DNA from: Lutjanus erythropterus
Taxonomy: Eukaryota; Chordata; Actinopteri; Lutjaniformes; Lutjanidae
Assembly: GCA_020091685.1 (NCBI GenBank)
Contig: CM034613.1
Span: 13,274,169 to 13,338,168 of the forward strand
Reading direction: 5' to 3'
Length of the DNA stretch: 64,000 nucleotides
How positions within the stretch are numbered: position 1 is the stretch's first letter; every line of letters begins with the position of its first letter. Below are positions 1 through 18,660 of this stretch, piece after piece. Below the pieces are notes generated by a model, which did not search any database, was not told the DNA's origin, and worked only from the letters and a program-made list of their open reading frames with translations. Position numbers and translations under genes: made by a program.

Positions 1-6161
<6,161 letters not shown>

Positions 6162-6360
6162 CTCTCTGCATATAAAACAGCACACACAAATATGAAAATA
6201 ACAGAAAACAGCTAGCTGGCTGCTAACTAGCAGTGGAGCCCCGGTCAAAGTTCCTCCCCTGTGTTTTCAGTACAGGCTGAGGAAACAATAGAAGAAGGGC
6301 CTGGTCTCGAGGAGGGAGAGGTTTGATTTGGTTGCAGCGTCACCTGTGGTCGGAGGAGAA
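6162..6360 (-). promoter_or_regulatory. tex261 5' UTR and core promoter region
   Basis: This is the sequence directly upstream of the tex261 ATG on the minus strand. It is locally richer in GC than its surroundings, and GCTAGC/GCTAAC words occur here and just downstream in intron 1. No TATA box at a set distance is clear. The transcription start is inferred to fall near 6230-6300; it is not seen directly. Confidence 0.5.
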
Positions 6361-6394
6361 GTGCAGGTAACTCAGATCTGTGTAATAAACAAAC

Positions 6395-7190
6395 AGAGGG
6401 GGTAAGAGTACTGAAAATCTGTACTCAAGTACAAATACTGTCACATTGTAAAATATTACTCAATTACAAGAAAAAGTTCTCAAGTAAAAGTACAAAGTAT
6501 CTTTCTCAAAAACTACTCTGAGTATTAGTTGCTTTGAACCAATGATGTTTAATGCATCACCATTCAACTGAAAGGAGTTTTGGTTTCTCCAGATCTTCAG
6601 CCTTCAGGTTGCAAGTTTTGTGTATTTTCCTAAGCCAAAAGTTGGAAACAATTAATAATTAATAATTCATATGATACTAAACAGGTGTTTTTTTTCTCAT
6701 CTTCAAATTCTTCTGTTTTGCCTTTATCATGTTTTCTCATTTTAATTCTAATTTTAAGTTTCCCTATTCAACAAATGGCTCCACCAGACAAAACAATGTT
6801 AGATAAGGTGCAATTACTCCTATGACTATTGATTAAATATCCATGAATTCATTTTTAATTGGTTAAATTCTTAATGGCAAGTAATCAATTAATAATTTAT
6901 AATTAATCATTAACACCCTTACTCTATGCTTTTGCAGTATTTTAGTATTTTATAGCCTTATTAGCAACTAAAATCCTGATGAAAGGTTTGAATGTTAATT
7001 CAAATTATACTCAGTACTCTGTACTCAACTATAATTTTAAAAAGTAACTAAGTAGATACTATAATGTATACTTAAGTATGAGTAAAAGTACAGTCTTTAA
7101 AATGTATTCCTAAAAGCCCAAGAACCCAAAGAACTACTTATTCTAATAATTCAAACATTTTTAATTTGTTACCTCCACCACTGGTAATTG
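6395..7190. repeat. Teleost AAGTAC-rich dispersed element
   Basis: It begins with gtactcaagtacaaatact-type sequence and ends with aaaagtacagt and cctccaccactgg. This matches from memory a very common fish repeat whose ends read 'ccaccactg' and 'actcaagtac'. Related pieces occur at 14240-14440, 34540-35060 and 54630-54700. The class is uncertain (non-autonomous DNA element likely). Confidence 0.7.
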
Positions 7191-7289
7191 GGAAAGGCTC
7201 CAGTTATCTAGTTCTTTTATACAGTATTTTCCTCATTCACACAATCACTCACACACACTGATGGCAGCAAGCTACAATTTAAGTCAAGG

Positions 7290-7400
7290 TGCCATCTGGG
7301 CATTGTTAACAATTTGGGGTTCAGTGCATGGATGGATTACTGGACAGGCCTACTGGGCACAGGCCTGGGGACCAGGTGTTCCTTGCTAAAGTCAATCATA
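7290..7400. repeat. Short dispersed fish repeat fragment
   Basis: The stretch with tggacaggcctactgggca and aggcctgggg is a dispersed repeat remembered from other fish genomes. It carries no coding signal. Confidence 0.4.
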
Positions 7401-7674
7401 CAACTCTAAAGAGACACAAAATGACCACAGGAACGCAAAGCAGTATCTCAGTTTAACTAAGAGGTCAGCTGAAAGGAATAAAACTGTTGCCTGGAATGTT
7501 GAGAGAAGGACGTTTGCACTTGCTGTGAAAGAAAACTTTCAAAAGTTACAAACCCAGAACATCTTTAGGAATTTATCTAAGGCTGAGGTTTCCACTTGCT
7601 TGGTCAGTGCAACCTAAACTTATTTATTTAGCATTATAATGTTGTTAAATCACTACTAAATTGTCTCATCCAGG

Positions 7675-8497
7675 GCACTTTGTAAAGGTTCCATGAAGAA
7701 CCCTTTTTGGAAGAGTTCCTCAAAGATCGTTGAAAGCATGCATGTTAAAAAATCCACCCTCAAATATTCAAATGTTTGTCCATGTTAGAAAAAAAATGGC
7801 ACAATAGCCTCGGTTTAGATTCCTCTGGGTGGGTAGAACCCTTGGAATATAAAAAGGTTCTCTGCATAACCCCCTGATTCAAGATGAAACCCTTGGAATA
7901 TTAAAAGGTTCTCAGTAGAACCCACTGTGTGGGTTCTAAATAAATTCCTTGGAATAAGAACCCCGCCCAGGGGGTTCTGCCCCTGGGTTCTTGGTAGAAC
8001 CCTGCCCAAGGGTTTTATTATAAATCAGGCAGTTCTACAGAGAACCTTTTAATATTCCAAGGCTTTTATCTAGAACAATTGGAATATTCTGCAGAACTAT
8101 CTGGGTGGGTTCTACATAAACACCTTGCTATATACAAAGGTTCTCTGTAGAACCCCCTGAGTGGGTTCTAGATAAATCCCTTGAAATATAAAAAGATTGG
8201 GAATATAAAAAGGTTCTCTGTAGAACTACCTGAGTGGGTTCTTGTAAGGGTAGAAAGATTCAGGATAGAACCCCCACAGAGGGTTCTGGGTGGAACCATG
8301 ACACCATAGAAGGGTTCTCTGTTGAACCTCTGTGTATAACCCTTTATGTTGGTTCCTAGTTAGAAACCTCTGAACTTGTTCCAAGTGGAACCTTTATAAA
8401 AGGTTCTCCCAACAGCCAAAAATGGTTCTCGTATGCGGACAATCCGAAGAACACTTTATGGTTCTAGTTAGCACCTTTATTTTTAAGAGTGCAGGTA
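7675..8497 (+). repeat. Palindromic-unit minisatellite element (copy 1)
   Basis: About 0.8 kb in which units of roughly 60-70 bases are repeated with variation. Each unit pairs GGTTCT with AGAACC around cttggaatataaaaaggtt and ctgagtgggttctag. The right edge reads gttctagttagcaccttta and then ttaagagtgca, which looks like the end of a DNA element. A second copy in the reverse orientation is at 49170-49540. No transposase is present, so it is probably a non-autonomous element with an expanded internal array. Confidence 0.8.
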
Positions 8498-8629
8498 TAA
8501 CTACTGATAGTATCAACAGCAGATAATGTAGATTATTTTACATTATTATCTCTTAACACATCCTTCCTGTTAGTATCAGTTTCAGAACCTCCTGTCTCAC
8601 TTTCAGTATTTGTATATCTCTATCTCTTA

Positions 8630-8631
8630 CA

Positions 8632-8670
<39 letters not shown>

Positions 8671-8672
8671 AC
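8630..8672. repeat. (TC)n(AC)n microsatellite
   Basis: A run of TC units passes directly into about 13 AC units. Confidence 0.97.
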
Positions 8673-8930
8673 TGGCTTTCATGTGCATTCATTCAATAAC
8701 AGGGAGGAGGCAGAATATTTTACTGCATCCCAAAAGCTAACACCTTTGAGGCTGAGGTGGAAAACAATAAAAAATGTATGCTGGAGAGTGAAAAGACCAA
8801 GACCTTCTAGTAAAAAGAGCTAAATAAAGTAAATATATAATGTGAAAACAGTGTGAAGACACTAAAATGGTGTCAGAGTCAAAGGTGGGAGTAATTTCAT
8901 CCTCTTTTCAAATGCTTTTAACAAAGGCAG

Positions 8931-8952
8931 ATAGATAGATAGATAGATAGGT
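8931..8952. repeat. (ATAG)n microsatellite
   Basis: About five tandem ATAG units. Confidence 0.9.
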
Positions 8953-9527
8953 AGCGTGGGGTGAGGGTGTATGTGTTCATTCATGCATGCATGGGCACAT
9001 ATATACAGTATCTGTGTGAAGGTGAGAAAACAAAAGGCGACCTGGTGCATTTAAAGATACTTTCAGATCACCTGAGGCTCTTATCTCAACAACACCTCTG
9101 GGTTCTGGGTGTGAGAGCTTTAATGTGCCTAAATAAATGGCAGCCTCCATCTTTCTGCTGGATCACACTTTAAGAGACAGACACCTCAGGAGAGAAGAGG
9201 AGAGTCACATAACCTAAGTGTGTTTTTTTATGGCTCAGGCTATTTTTCATCTATATTCTGTAGCATAAAAGATCATGTAACTTGCACTTAGATCAACTAA
9301 AACCCAGGCACCCAAGAAGAATATGATGGGCATTAAACACAGCTGAATGAGTTTCATTTCCTTAGACACGCAACAAGTTCTAGCCATTTTGAAGCGGATC
9401 TGGGTTAAATGGTGTTTGAAAAAAAATGCTTTTTTGTTGTTTTTCTTAACCCTGAATATGGAATTTGATGTTCCTTTGTGGTGTACGCCTTTAGTCTAGT
9501 GCTCCCAGGAGGATAAAATGAACATTG

Positions 9528-10281
9528 AAGGGATAGTTTGGATATTTTAAAGTGGGGTTGATTAAGGTTCTTATCCATAGTCAATGTATCACTTATGCAG
9601 GAGCAGCAGAAGTATCAGTGTAGGAAGCTACGCAATGTACTGCTGTGGACAGGGTCAGCAGCAAAATGAAATGAAAAAAGGCCCATGTAATTGAAATTAA
9701 CATCAGTTTAAGTGTAGACTATATTTAGAATATTTTAATCACTTTATTTTGCTTTCAGACAGATTTTTCTGATGTAAAACTCCTCTTATATAACCCAAAT
9801 ATTGCTCTCACCAAAGCAATCAGACTCCATTGGCAAAAACAGTAATTTTACCACCGAGTGTTTCAGAACACTGGTCTACTACTGCCTCGGTCAGTTAGTT
9901 TGTTTGTGTTTTTGTGTTTCTTCAGTGTTTTAAAGTGTTAGTTCAGATTCATCAAAGTCACACCAACATGCAAAGAAACAATCGAGGCAGCTGACGACAC
10001 AGCAGCTCTTCTGGTATGTAAAATTACTGAGAGAGAGCAGTGAGTGGCATATACAACGGCAGTTTCCTGTCAGAAAAAGCTGTCTGATGGCAAAGTAAAG
10101 AGGTGAAAATATTTTAAATATAGCGTACACTTAAGCTGATGTTGTATTGTTTTTCTACCGCACTGGTCGTCCTCTCTGCTTCTCCAAACTGTGGACGCGT
10201 CAATCGCCATCTACTGTAGATAATACACTGACTATAATGATCTCATACGATCAGACATAAAAAAATATGAATTATCCCTTT
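9528..10281. mobile_element. Foldback (long inverted repeat) DNA element
   Basis: The ends are inverted copies: aagggatagtttgg on the left and, read on the other strand, aaagggataattcat on the right. Inner arms also pair. Sequence around 9700-9770 (tttaagtgtagactatattt, then ttttgctttcagacag) is the reverse complement of 10060-10135. The element carries no transposase. The same palindrome is common in percomorph genomes as remembered. It lies between tex261 and the 3' end of the shootin-like gene. The arms differ at many positions, so it is not recent. Confidence 0.82.
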
Positions 10282-10430
10282 AAGATTACTTAAAATGAAG
10301 CGAAAAAATGGACCTCATGACACCAAACTTCGATAAATACAAACTATTCCTTTAAGAACTGTTTTCTGACGTTATTTGATCATGAGATGAATACAACTGA
10401 AGTCTATACAAGACCAAGTTCAGTTGGCAT

Positions 10431-10436
10431 TTTATT
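10431..10436 (-). terminator. AATAAA poly(A) signal of the shootin-like gene
   Basis: Tttatt on the plus strand reads AATAAA on the minus strand, about 220 bases after the stop codon at 10655-10657. Cleavage is then expected near 10410-10420. It is the first canonical signal in a sensible position downstream of the stop. Confidence 0.6.
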
Positions 10437-10654
10437 GTATGGGATTAAAAAAGCAATGCATTCATACATGCAATATATAATAAGTTCCTCTGAAGTCTAA
10501 AGAAAGAGATATTCAATAAATCACTGCCAGAAAAATAACCATTGCAGGTGCAGTTTACTCAACAAACTCATCTTCAGTGTATCATCATATAAAAAAGCAT
10601 TGAGACTTTGACTACAGTGATGTTTAAAGACGGTCTTTCTTCCTGTAGCTGCTC

Positions 10655-13600
10655 TCAGTTGTCTTGGCTCATGAGCAGCGCTGATGCTCTGATGCGCGAG
10701 TCCCTCTTCTCTCTGTTCTGTCTCAGCCTCCGGAGCACAGGGGCACTGCCGCTCTCGCCTGCCCAGGGAACGTCTCCTGCTGCTGGGACACAGTGCGGCT
10801 GCTGCTGGGAGTCTGACCAAGACATGACCACATCCTCATGTTAGATACAAAATTTTAAAGATGTGAATGAAAGTCCACTATGGTCACTATCATGTATTCA
10901 CATAGTTGAGATCAAAATGAAAGCCAAGTTCAAAGATGGGTGTGGTCCCAGTAAGGGGGGGTGAAAGCAGTAGTAGTAGTGGTAGTAATTTACACATCCT
11001 TTTTTAAAAAAACTTCAAACTGAGGAAGTCTTGCTTTTGAAAGTCCCTTCAACTGTAGCAGGAACAACCACTGAGGCAGTACCAGGTTTTTATATGTCAC
11101 AACTGGGCAAGATTTAGTCATGAAAGTTCACAGATGTACTGTTGAGATTAAAAATAAGGGTTGAGTTCAAAGGTAGGCGTGGTCTGACTCTTGAGTGATG
11201 AGTACTCAGGTAATAATGTAGTAAAAACATCTAACCACTCATGGATCAGAACATCAGTGAGCTGACGGTGACACAAGATGGTCTCTATTTCTAATTTGGG
11301 TTTAAACTAGAATTACTGCCTCGCATTTGTACACTTCTGCCAACCAGTCAAGTTACAGTTCATATCCATGTCTGTCCAGACAGAGATGTGATGTAGGTAG
11401 TAAAGACTTTGAAGCAATTTAAGGTATTAGGTGTATTTTTTGGCAAAAAGACTTTTTCCAGATTACCCTTAATCTTTTGGACATATTAAAAATGTATGTA
11501 TGTTTTCTTCAGTTAGGGACAAAAATGTATTAAGCGAGGCCACAGTGACCTTGGCCTTTGACCCCCAAAATTTAGTAAGTTCATCCTTAAATCCAAATGA
11601 ATGTTTGCAACAGGTTTGAGGAAATACCCTCAAGGTGTTCTTCAGATATCCTGTTAACAAGAATGGGGCAGTCATGAGTCACAGTGACCTTGAACTTTGA
11701 CCTTTGACCACCAAATTCTAATTTAATCATTCTTGAGTCCAAGTGAACATTTGTGCCAAATGTGAAGAAATTCCCTCCAGGTGATCCTGAGATATCACGA
11801 TCACAAGAACGGGACAGACGGACGAATGGAGGGACAGAAAAAATCATAAAGGACAAGAGTCACCACCACTGTAGCATCATTTTGAATGTAGAGCATACCC
11901 TGTGTTTGTGTTGAGGACAGCAGGTCCTGGTTCTCTCCCATCGCTCTCCTCCTCCTCTGGAGAACCTGCAGGAGCTCTGCTTCACCGACATTTCTGCCAA
12001 TCACCCTCCTGGACGACCGTCTGTGGTTGGGCTGGCGTTTCATGTTGTCCTGGTGAGCAGAACGGCCAAAGACTCTTTAAAACACAGTGGCTGGAAACAG
12101 TCATTTGACACTTAATGTGAGTTTAAGTACATTACCAGCATTCCTTTCAACTCCAGGATGGCTGATTTTCTGTTTTCACTCCTCTGGTCCTGGAAGAAGA
12201 TTTAGGATTTGAAGATAGGAAGTATTTTGGAACTGTTTCACAGCTGCTTTATAATAAAGATAAGAAGGCGCAAATTTGAAAAGAACTGACCTTCCATGAG
12301 CTGTCATCCTCCTGTGAGCAAAATTAGATAATAAGATAATAGCTATCAAAGTTTATTATTCATTAGTTTAGATTGTGTCCGTATATATAAGTCTATATAA
12401 GTTGTGCACCTGTATTCTTTTGATGGGCCTCAGGACGATGCCTTTCTTTATTCTCTCCATCATTTCATCCACCGCTTTCGCCTTCATGTTCAAGAGAGGT
12501 GCTGGTTCAGAGTATAAATGGATAAAATATTTAAAACTGTTTGAAACCAGTGTGACTGAGAGCTTATTGTCGTGGTGCTTCTGCTCTGAACAAACTCCAA
12601 GTCAAACCATCGCCAGTTCTGTAACGTAGGCTATGTACTCCATCTAATTTATAAGGAAATTAAAGATGAAGTTTTGTTTAATGTGCTTTGAGAAACCAGA
12701 GAGGAAGTATCATAAAAATTTAATGATCACTTGTTTTAATTAGGGGTGTAACAATCTATCGATCTGCATTTATGAATCCAGATTTATGAATCCTGATGCA
12801 AAGTGAAAACAGCGATCAGTACCATCATCTTTAAGATATGCCTTTATTTTGAAATTCCACGGCATGTCTATGTTATTCTTTCTGACCGTGTGCACCTCTT
12901 TTCTAAACATTCAAACAGTCTTGGCACCAGGCACTTAAAGGCGAGCAGCCAAGAAAAAGATGATTAAGATTAGTTACTCTCTCGGGATTAAATCAGCAGC
13001 GTGCAAATATATGCAAACAATGTTGTTATGAAGTAAAATACTCAGGAAACACGACAAACCTGGCCAGACATCTCACTCCACAGTCCACTAACTTGATGCT
13101 GTTGTCGCGGCAATATTTGCTGCTCTGTCTCATCATCATGTTAGGCTGAAAATACGTGCATGGAGGCTGAAATTCAACCATGTTTTTCAGTCAGGAGATA
13201 CACTGACTTAAACCAGCGGTAAGCGAGAAAACGTATTAATAATAGATGCTAAGCTGCTAGGTGCTATGCTAATTTATGCAATGGCTAAGGCTAAAGCTAA
13301 TCATGACGACTAGCAATAAACAATATTTAAGTTATTGTTGAGTTGAATTTTATTGTTGTTGTTAAGGCATTTTTTTTATGTGTTAATGGAATCGATTTAA
13401 AATCAACTTCACTGCACTTGAGAGGTTACAATTATTTACAGTTATTTATGTGCTGTTTTCTTCTTTCATGGCCAAAAGCAGAAAAGGGCAACTTATTCTG
13501 TAACTGATCATCTCATATCAATCTCAGGCTCCCATCGCGATTGCTGCAATTATGGTATCACTGTCCAAGTAATCCATATAATACTGTGCTGATAAAACTT

Positions 13601-16600
13601 GTGATTCACACCCCTAGTTTTAAGCTTCAGGATATGTCTCTTCTTGATGGTGAAAACTGTTTTCTCTGACATTGTTGTGGGTGATTGAAAGTGTGAGACT
13701 CACCGTTTTGATCAGCGTTACTGGCTTTATCTTTCCTCCTGCTTCTCAGGAAATCAAGTGAACTGCAGAGACAGAGAGGTCACAAGGGTCAAACTGTCAT
13801 ACTTTTTGAAGAAACAGCATCTGAAACTAAAAAATCATGTGAAACTGAGACTGTCCTATTCGTTTTAGGGAAGGAACATACTTGGTGACAGTAGTGGGAG
13901 GTGGTGGAGGAGGAGGTGGAGGTGGAGGTGGAGGTGGAGCAGATTTCTCCTCTGGTTGATCGGTTTTTCCCTCCTTGTCGCATGTTTCCTGTAACTGTTT
14001 CACTACAGCAGAAGATAGTGAAACACTACTTTTGATCATCAGTATCATAAAATGAGAGAAATGCAAATTTATAGAGAGACAGACACATTTAGGAAAGACA
14101 TTAAAGCCCTGACATGTCTGAGATGAAGATTTTGCACAATATAGTGACAGGAAAATGTTTCTTGTTATGATGAAAGGATGAAATTGAACAATTAGTGAGA
14201 AAACATTTCAGTATGACTTTTCACACACAGTTTGTAGTAACTAGTGCCTGTGATGTTATTCATAGGTTTACCTCAGTACATTTAAGTACATTTGCCCCAG
14301 TACTTTGCTTAAGTATTTCCATTTTATGCAACTTTCTCATTTTACTCCGCTACAGTTCAAAAGGTAAATATTTTACTTCACTACATTTATCCGACGGCTT
14401 TAGGTACTAGTTACTTTACACATTCAGATATTTGAATGACAATACATAGAAAACATATGAAGAGTTTATAAAATATGATGCTTTGTTAAATTATACAGAA
14501 CAACATTTGTAGAGCAGGGCATCTTTGCAGTGCTACAGCACTTCATTATAATGCTGTTTTATCAAACTTTTTTAATAAAAAAAAATTACAGCTGTTGATT
14601 TGGATATTACATTCAGCCATATTGTGATTTCAATTAATTGTGCAGGCCTACTTATTAGGCTTTAGTATCTCAATGAAACAATATCATCCATATTTTTCCA
14701 CTAGCAGCTACCTTCCTCCTGGAGCTGTGTGACGGTGCAGTTAGCCTCAGACAGCTGAGTTTCGAAGGCCTTCCTCTCCTCCTCGCTCTTCTCCAGCTGC
14801 TCTTTCAGGGTCTGCAGCTCAGAGAGAGCGCTGCTGTCGTCGACAGCGCTCTGGCTCTGTTTCACCTGCACACAGGGATGAAAGAAACAGGACACATGAT
14901 GAAAAACATAAAAAGATCAGACTGCATACCCATCTTTCTCTCTCTCTTTCATCACGTCTCCACACACCTGGTCTTGATAACAGCGCTGTATGTCACACAG
15001 GGTGTCGCTGATGGTGGAGATTTGCTCCAGCGCCTGCTGCAGCTGCAGGCCGGTCTCTGAGCTCTGCATCAGCATCATGCTGCGTGTGTGGGCCACCTTC
15101 TGCTGCTCCATCATCTGACAACACGAACCAAATCTAGATTCACCCTCTGACATCTTAAACACATCTTTATGATTATCTTTCTCTACAAAAGTGAAAGGAA
15201 AATACATCAGTGACAATGAACCACAATTAAGAGGAAGAATAAAGCAAGATCTGAATGGCTGGTTGTTAATTTTCTCCCCCAGGAGGTTGTCACAATGCAG
15301 AGAAAATGTTTTCAAACCACTGTTTGGCTGAACAATGACTTGGAAGCCTTGTTAGAATTACTCATAGGCTTCATTGATGAACAGTAACAATGCAAACGGG
15401 ATGATTTAGCTGTGAGACAAAGCAGCATTTTCCAACATCATGATAAGTGGCGAAAAATGTCAAGTTTTGCCTTGATTCACGGGGAAAATGTGATTCTTTC
15501 TTCTGTGGTGTGACAAATACATACACCAGCTATAGTGAATAATTGTGGTTTAGAGCTCATAAATGATCAGGCTGTATAAACAAACCTTTTATTCTTTTGC
15601 ATGAGCTTGTGTGATGTCTAATATTGCATGTGCAGGTAAAATGTGGGTATTTAATTCAAAAAGGCAAATAAGTCACAGAAAACAATATATGAAAGACAAG
15701 CGACCACAAAGTAACAAACAAACACATCCAAAGAGGATGTTGATGTTGCACACTTAGCTGACCAGCCAAATAAATCTGTGATGCAGCTGAAAACGTGACC
15801 AATAAAAGAAGAAATAAGTGCGCTGATTCACAAATTTTTGAAAAATCTATTTAGACTGTTCTGTTTTATACCAACTGCTGACTTCTTGTAATTATCTGGT
15901 TGGGGACACAAGTGGTTAACAACCGCTAGACTAAAAACAAGGTTTACCTACTAGTCTGACAAATTTTGACCTTTGTCGTGGCTCAAAATTGACATCCACA
16001 GAAAAGTCTTGTTTCATCTTAAACCAGATTAATTCCATACCAGATAGGTCGTGATCCAATAAAGTTAAGTAACATACAAGATGAATAAATGAATAATTTT
16101 GTTATCTGCTATGCGTCTGTTCAAGGACTGCCAGTAAACAAATGAGAGATGCAAACGTCACTACAAAATTGACGGGCTCAACAATAACACTTAAGAGTTT
16201 CTCTAGTGAGTGCACTCTGCTAGTTGGATTTATTTTTTGTTCTTATTTTATTACCAGAAACAACATTATATTGACTCCCAAAAATATAATAATCAGCCTC
16301 AACAGCCGACCTATCGCGTGTTATTTTTGTGAAACTCTGACACTTGTGTGAAACTGCATTAACGCTGTCAAATATCTCTCTAACAGATTATATGGACACT
16401 TTTTGAGAGCAGGTCCGTGATTAGAGAACAGGAAGTGTGAGGAAAAAAATGGTTTTCATTTCTGTGTTTTATCAGCGTGCAGACAAACTGAAGCAGCAGC
16501 AGGTTTTGGTTGAGCTCTGTATCAGCGCAGGCAGCACGAGGCTCCACGCTGCAAATTACATCGCTCTAATCTCTGCTCTCCCTTAAGCAGAGAGCAATTT

Positions 16601-18623
16601 TCACACAGCAATTAGCACAATTATTTCATACATACAAACACACAGACCCAACAACCACACACAGCTACACAAAGAGACAAAGACACACACACACACAGAC
16701 GGACACAAAAAAAAAAAACTCCAAATTGTTTCCTGTTTGAGGCCCTGCATCATTATACCACCATGCATCACAGAGGAGAGGTGTGAATGGTTGGTGTTTT
16801 CAAAACACATGAAAACAGACAAATAGTAGTGCATACAAGAGGCATTCAGCGCAGGGGGGTCTTTTACCATGAATTGAGAGTAAAGGGGCTGAATTGTGTG
16901 AACAGTTGGGGGTCCTTTTCACAGGTAAGGACCCCTGCGAGGCGGCCCATTGTGCGCCTGTCCGGTAAATGGAGGACACCGCACACAAAGGCGACAATTG
17001 CTATATGCTCGGCAAAACATAAAGGTGTCAGGCAAAGACAGGTTGTGCTTAAAGACCACTATTCTCCTTCGGCAGCAGTGATGACCACTAATTATGGGGA
17101 GGGGAGGGGCTAAATGGGAACAGAGAGTTGTATTTTGAAAGAAAAGGCCTTCATTATAGTAGCAGCTGTGTGTGTGTGTGTTTGTGTGTGTGTTTGGGTA
17201 TGTGGATTTTAAGTGAATTGGTGTTTTTACCAGCACGAGTGTGTGTCTGCTTTTGTCTTGTGTGTGTGTGTGAACGCCTCTCCTCACACACACACAGAGC
17301 CCAGATTTGACCAAAGTGTCATCAGTGTGAAAACAGAGAATGGAGACCCCTTCTCTTGTCCCGCCACATCAGCTGCACCCTGACAGCGGAAGTGTGTGTG
17401 TGTGCGTCTGTGTGTGAGCCCCCCACCCCCACCCCTTTCTCCCCCTGCCCCTCCGAGTGTCCGTCGCACCCGCCCGAAGGTCAGCGCCAACACTCCTGCT
17501 CCCTTCCTGTGGCACGACCTGTCACCCTCGGTGTCCATAGGTGTGAATGTATGACAAAATGTTTCGTGCCATGCAAACAAACACACACACACACGTGCGC
17601 CACGCGCTCACACCTGGTGGGCGAAGACTTCAGCGTGCTGCCGGAGGCCCTGCTCCAGCTCCAGCTTCTGAGACATCTCTGTGAACTCCTCTGTGACAAG
17701 CTGGGAGACTGTGGACATACCCACACACACACATACACACAAAAACACACAAAATTAAGCGCAGTTTATAATGTCATTCACAATGTTTTTGACTGAAGAA
17801 GTGAAAATGAAACCGACCAATTTATTAAGTACTGAAATTGCTTAATAAATAAGTCTGATTAATCAGATTAATCAGATTTATATAAAGCAAAACTTCTCTC
17901 TATTAGGAGGATTTACTGCTTTACGCTGTGTTTTACATTAAACCTCTACATAAAACCACAATCATTTGCGTGGGTAGATATCACTAGAAGGAAGACAAAA
18001 GCTGGGTTTCACCAAGAAACCTGGTTAAATCATGGATTTATTTTAACTTTAAATCATGTTGAGCCAAACTGTAAAAACTTTTAAATCATTACATTGAACC
18101 ATCATGTTAGTTTTTACTCTAAATATAGATTAAATAATTTGGTTGCGCCAAAACTTTAAACTTTAATTTAAATTAGTCTGCCAGTTGCTGTCAGGGAGTC
18201 TATTTTTTTCTTTCTGTGGTGTTGTCCATTTTTAATCTGCTGTTTTTTGGCATTAAGTCACTGGAAAAATTTTATTCCAAATGAGGAAAAATTAGAGTTT
18301 AAGCAAGAATCTTCATAAACTCAATTTAATTTAGGTTTACATCAATAGACATGGATTTACTAAACTGAGATCAGTTTTTAATTGTGAAACAGAGGTCTAC
18401 TTAATTTTAAACCAGGATTAACTCATTTTAAACCCAGTTTTGCTTAAATCTGATTCGAATGAATCTCAGATTAAATTAATCTTTGCTGATGCAAAACAAG
18501 AAATGGACTCACCTCGTTTGATTTTATTCATGGTCTTGCTCTGTTTGCTTAGTTTCCTCAGTACGGCCTCTTTCTCATCGACCTCCAGGGCAAGCTGAGA
18601 GAAAATAAGTCTGTGATACAGTG

Positions 18624-18660
<37 letters not shown>

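Larger units (their letters stand above)
15115..17613 (-). other. Intron 8 of the shootin-like gene (2.5 kb)
   Basis: The intron between exons 8 and 9. It contains CA-rich simple sequence (16620-16712 and around 17160-17300), a repeat-free block at 16480-16600, and the stronger enhancer candidate 16790-17110. Open frames on both strands here are short and lack family similarity. Confidence 0.8.

Noticed and set aside
7815-8009. Possible CRISPR-like array or repeat protein
   Set aside because: Repeats are variable, contiguous and palindromic, in a vertebrate genome. It is a minisatellite inside a mobile element, and the frame is a by-product.
10521-10820. 99-codon minus-strand frame at the 3' end of the shootin-like gene
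   Set aside because: It overlaps the last exon in a different reading frame. The spliced frame, ending in LLMSQDN, joins all other exons in phase.
13827-14066. Minus-strand open frame with a proline run taken as a separate small gene
   Set aside because: It is exon 11 of the shootin-like gene (13882-14002) read past its splice sites on both sides.
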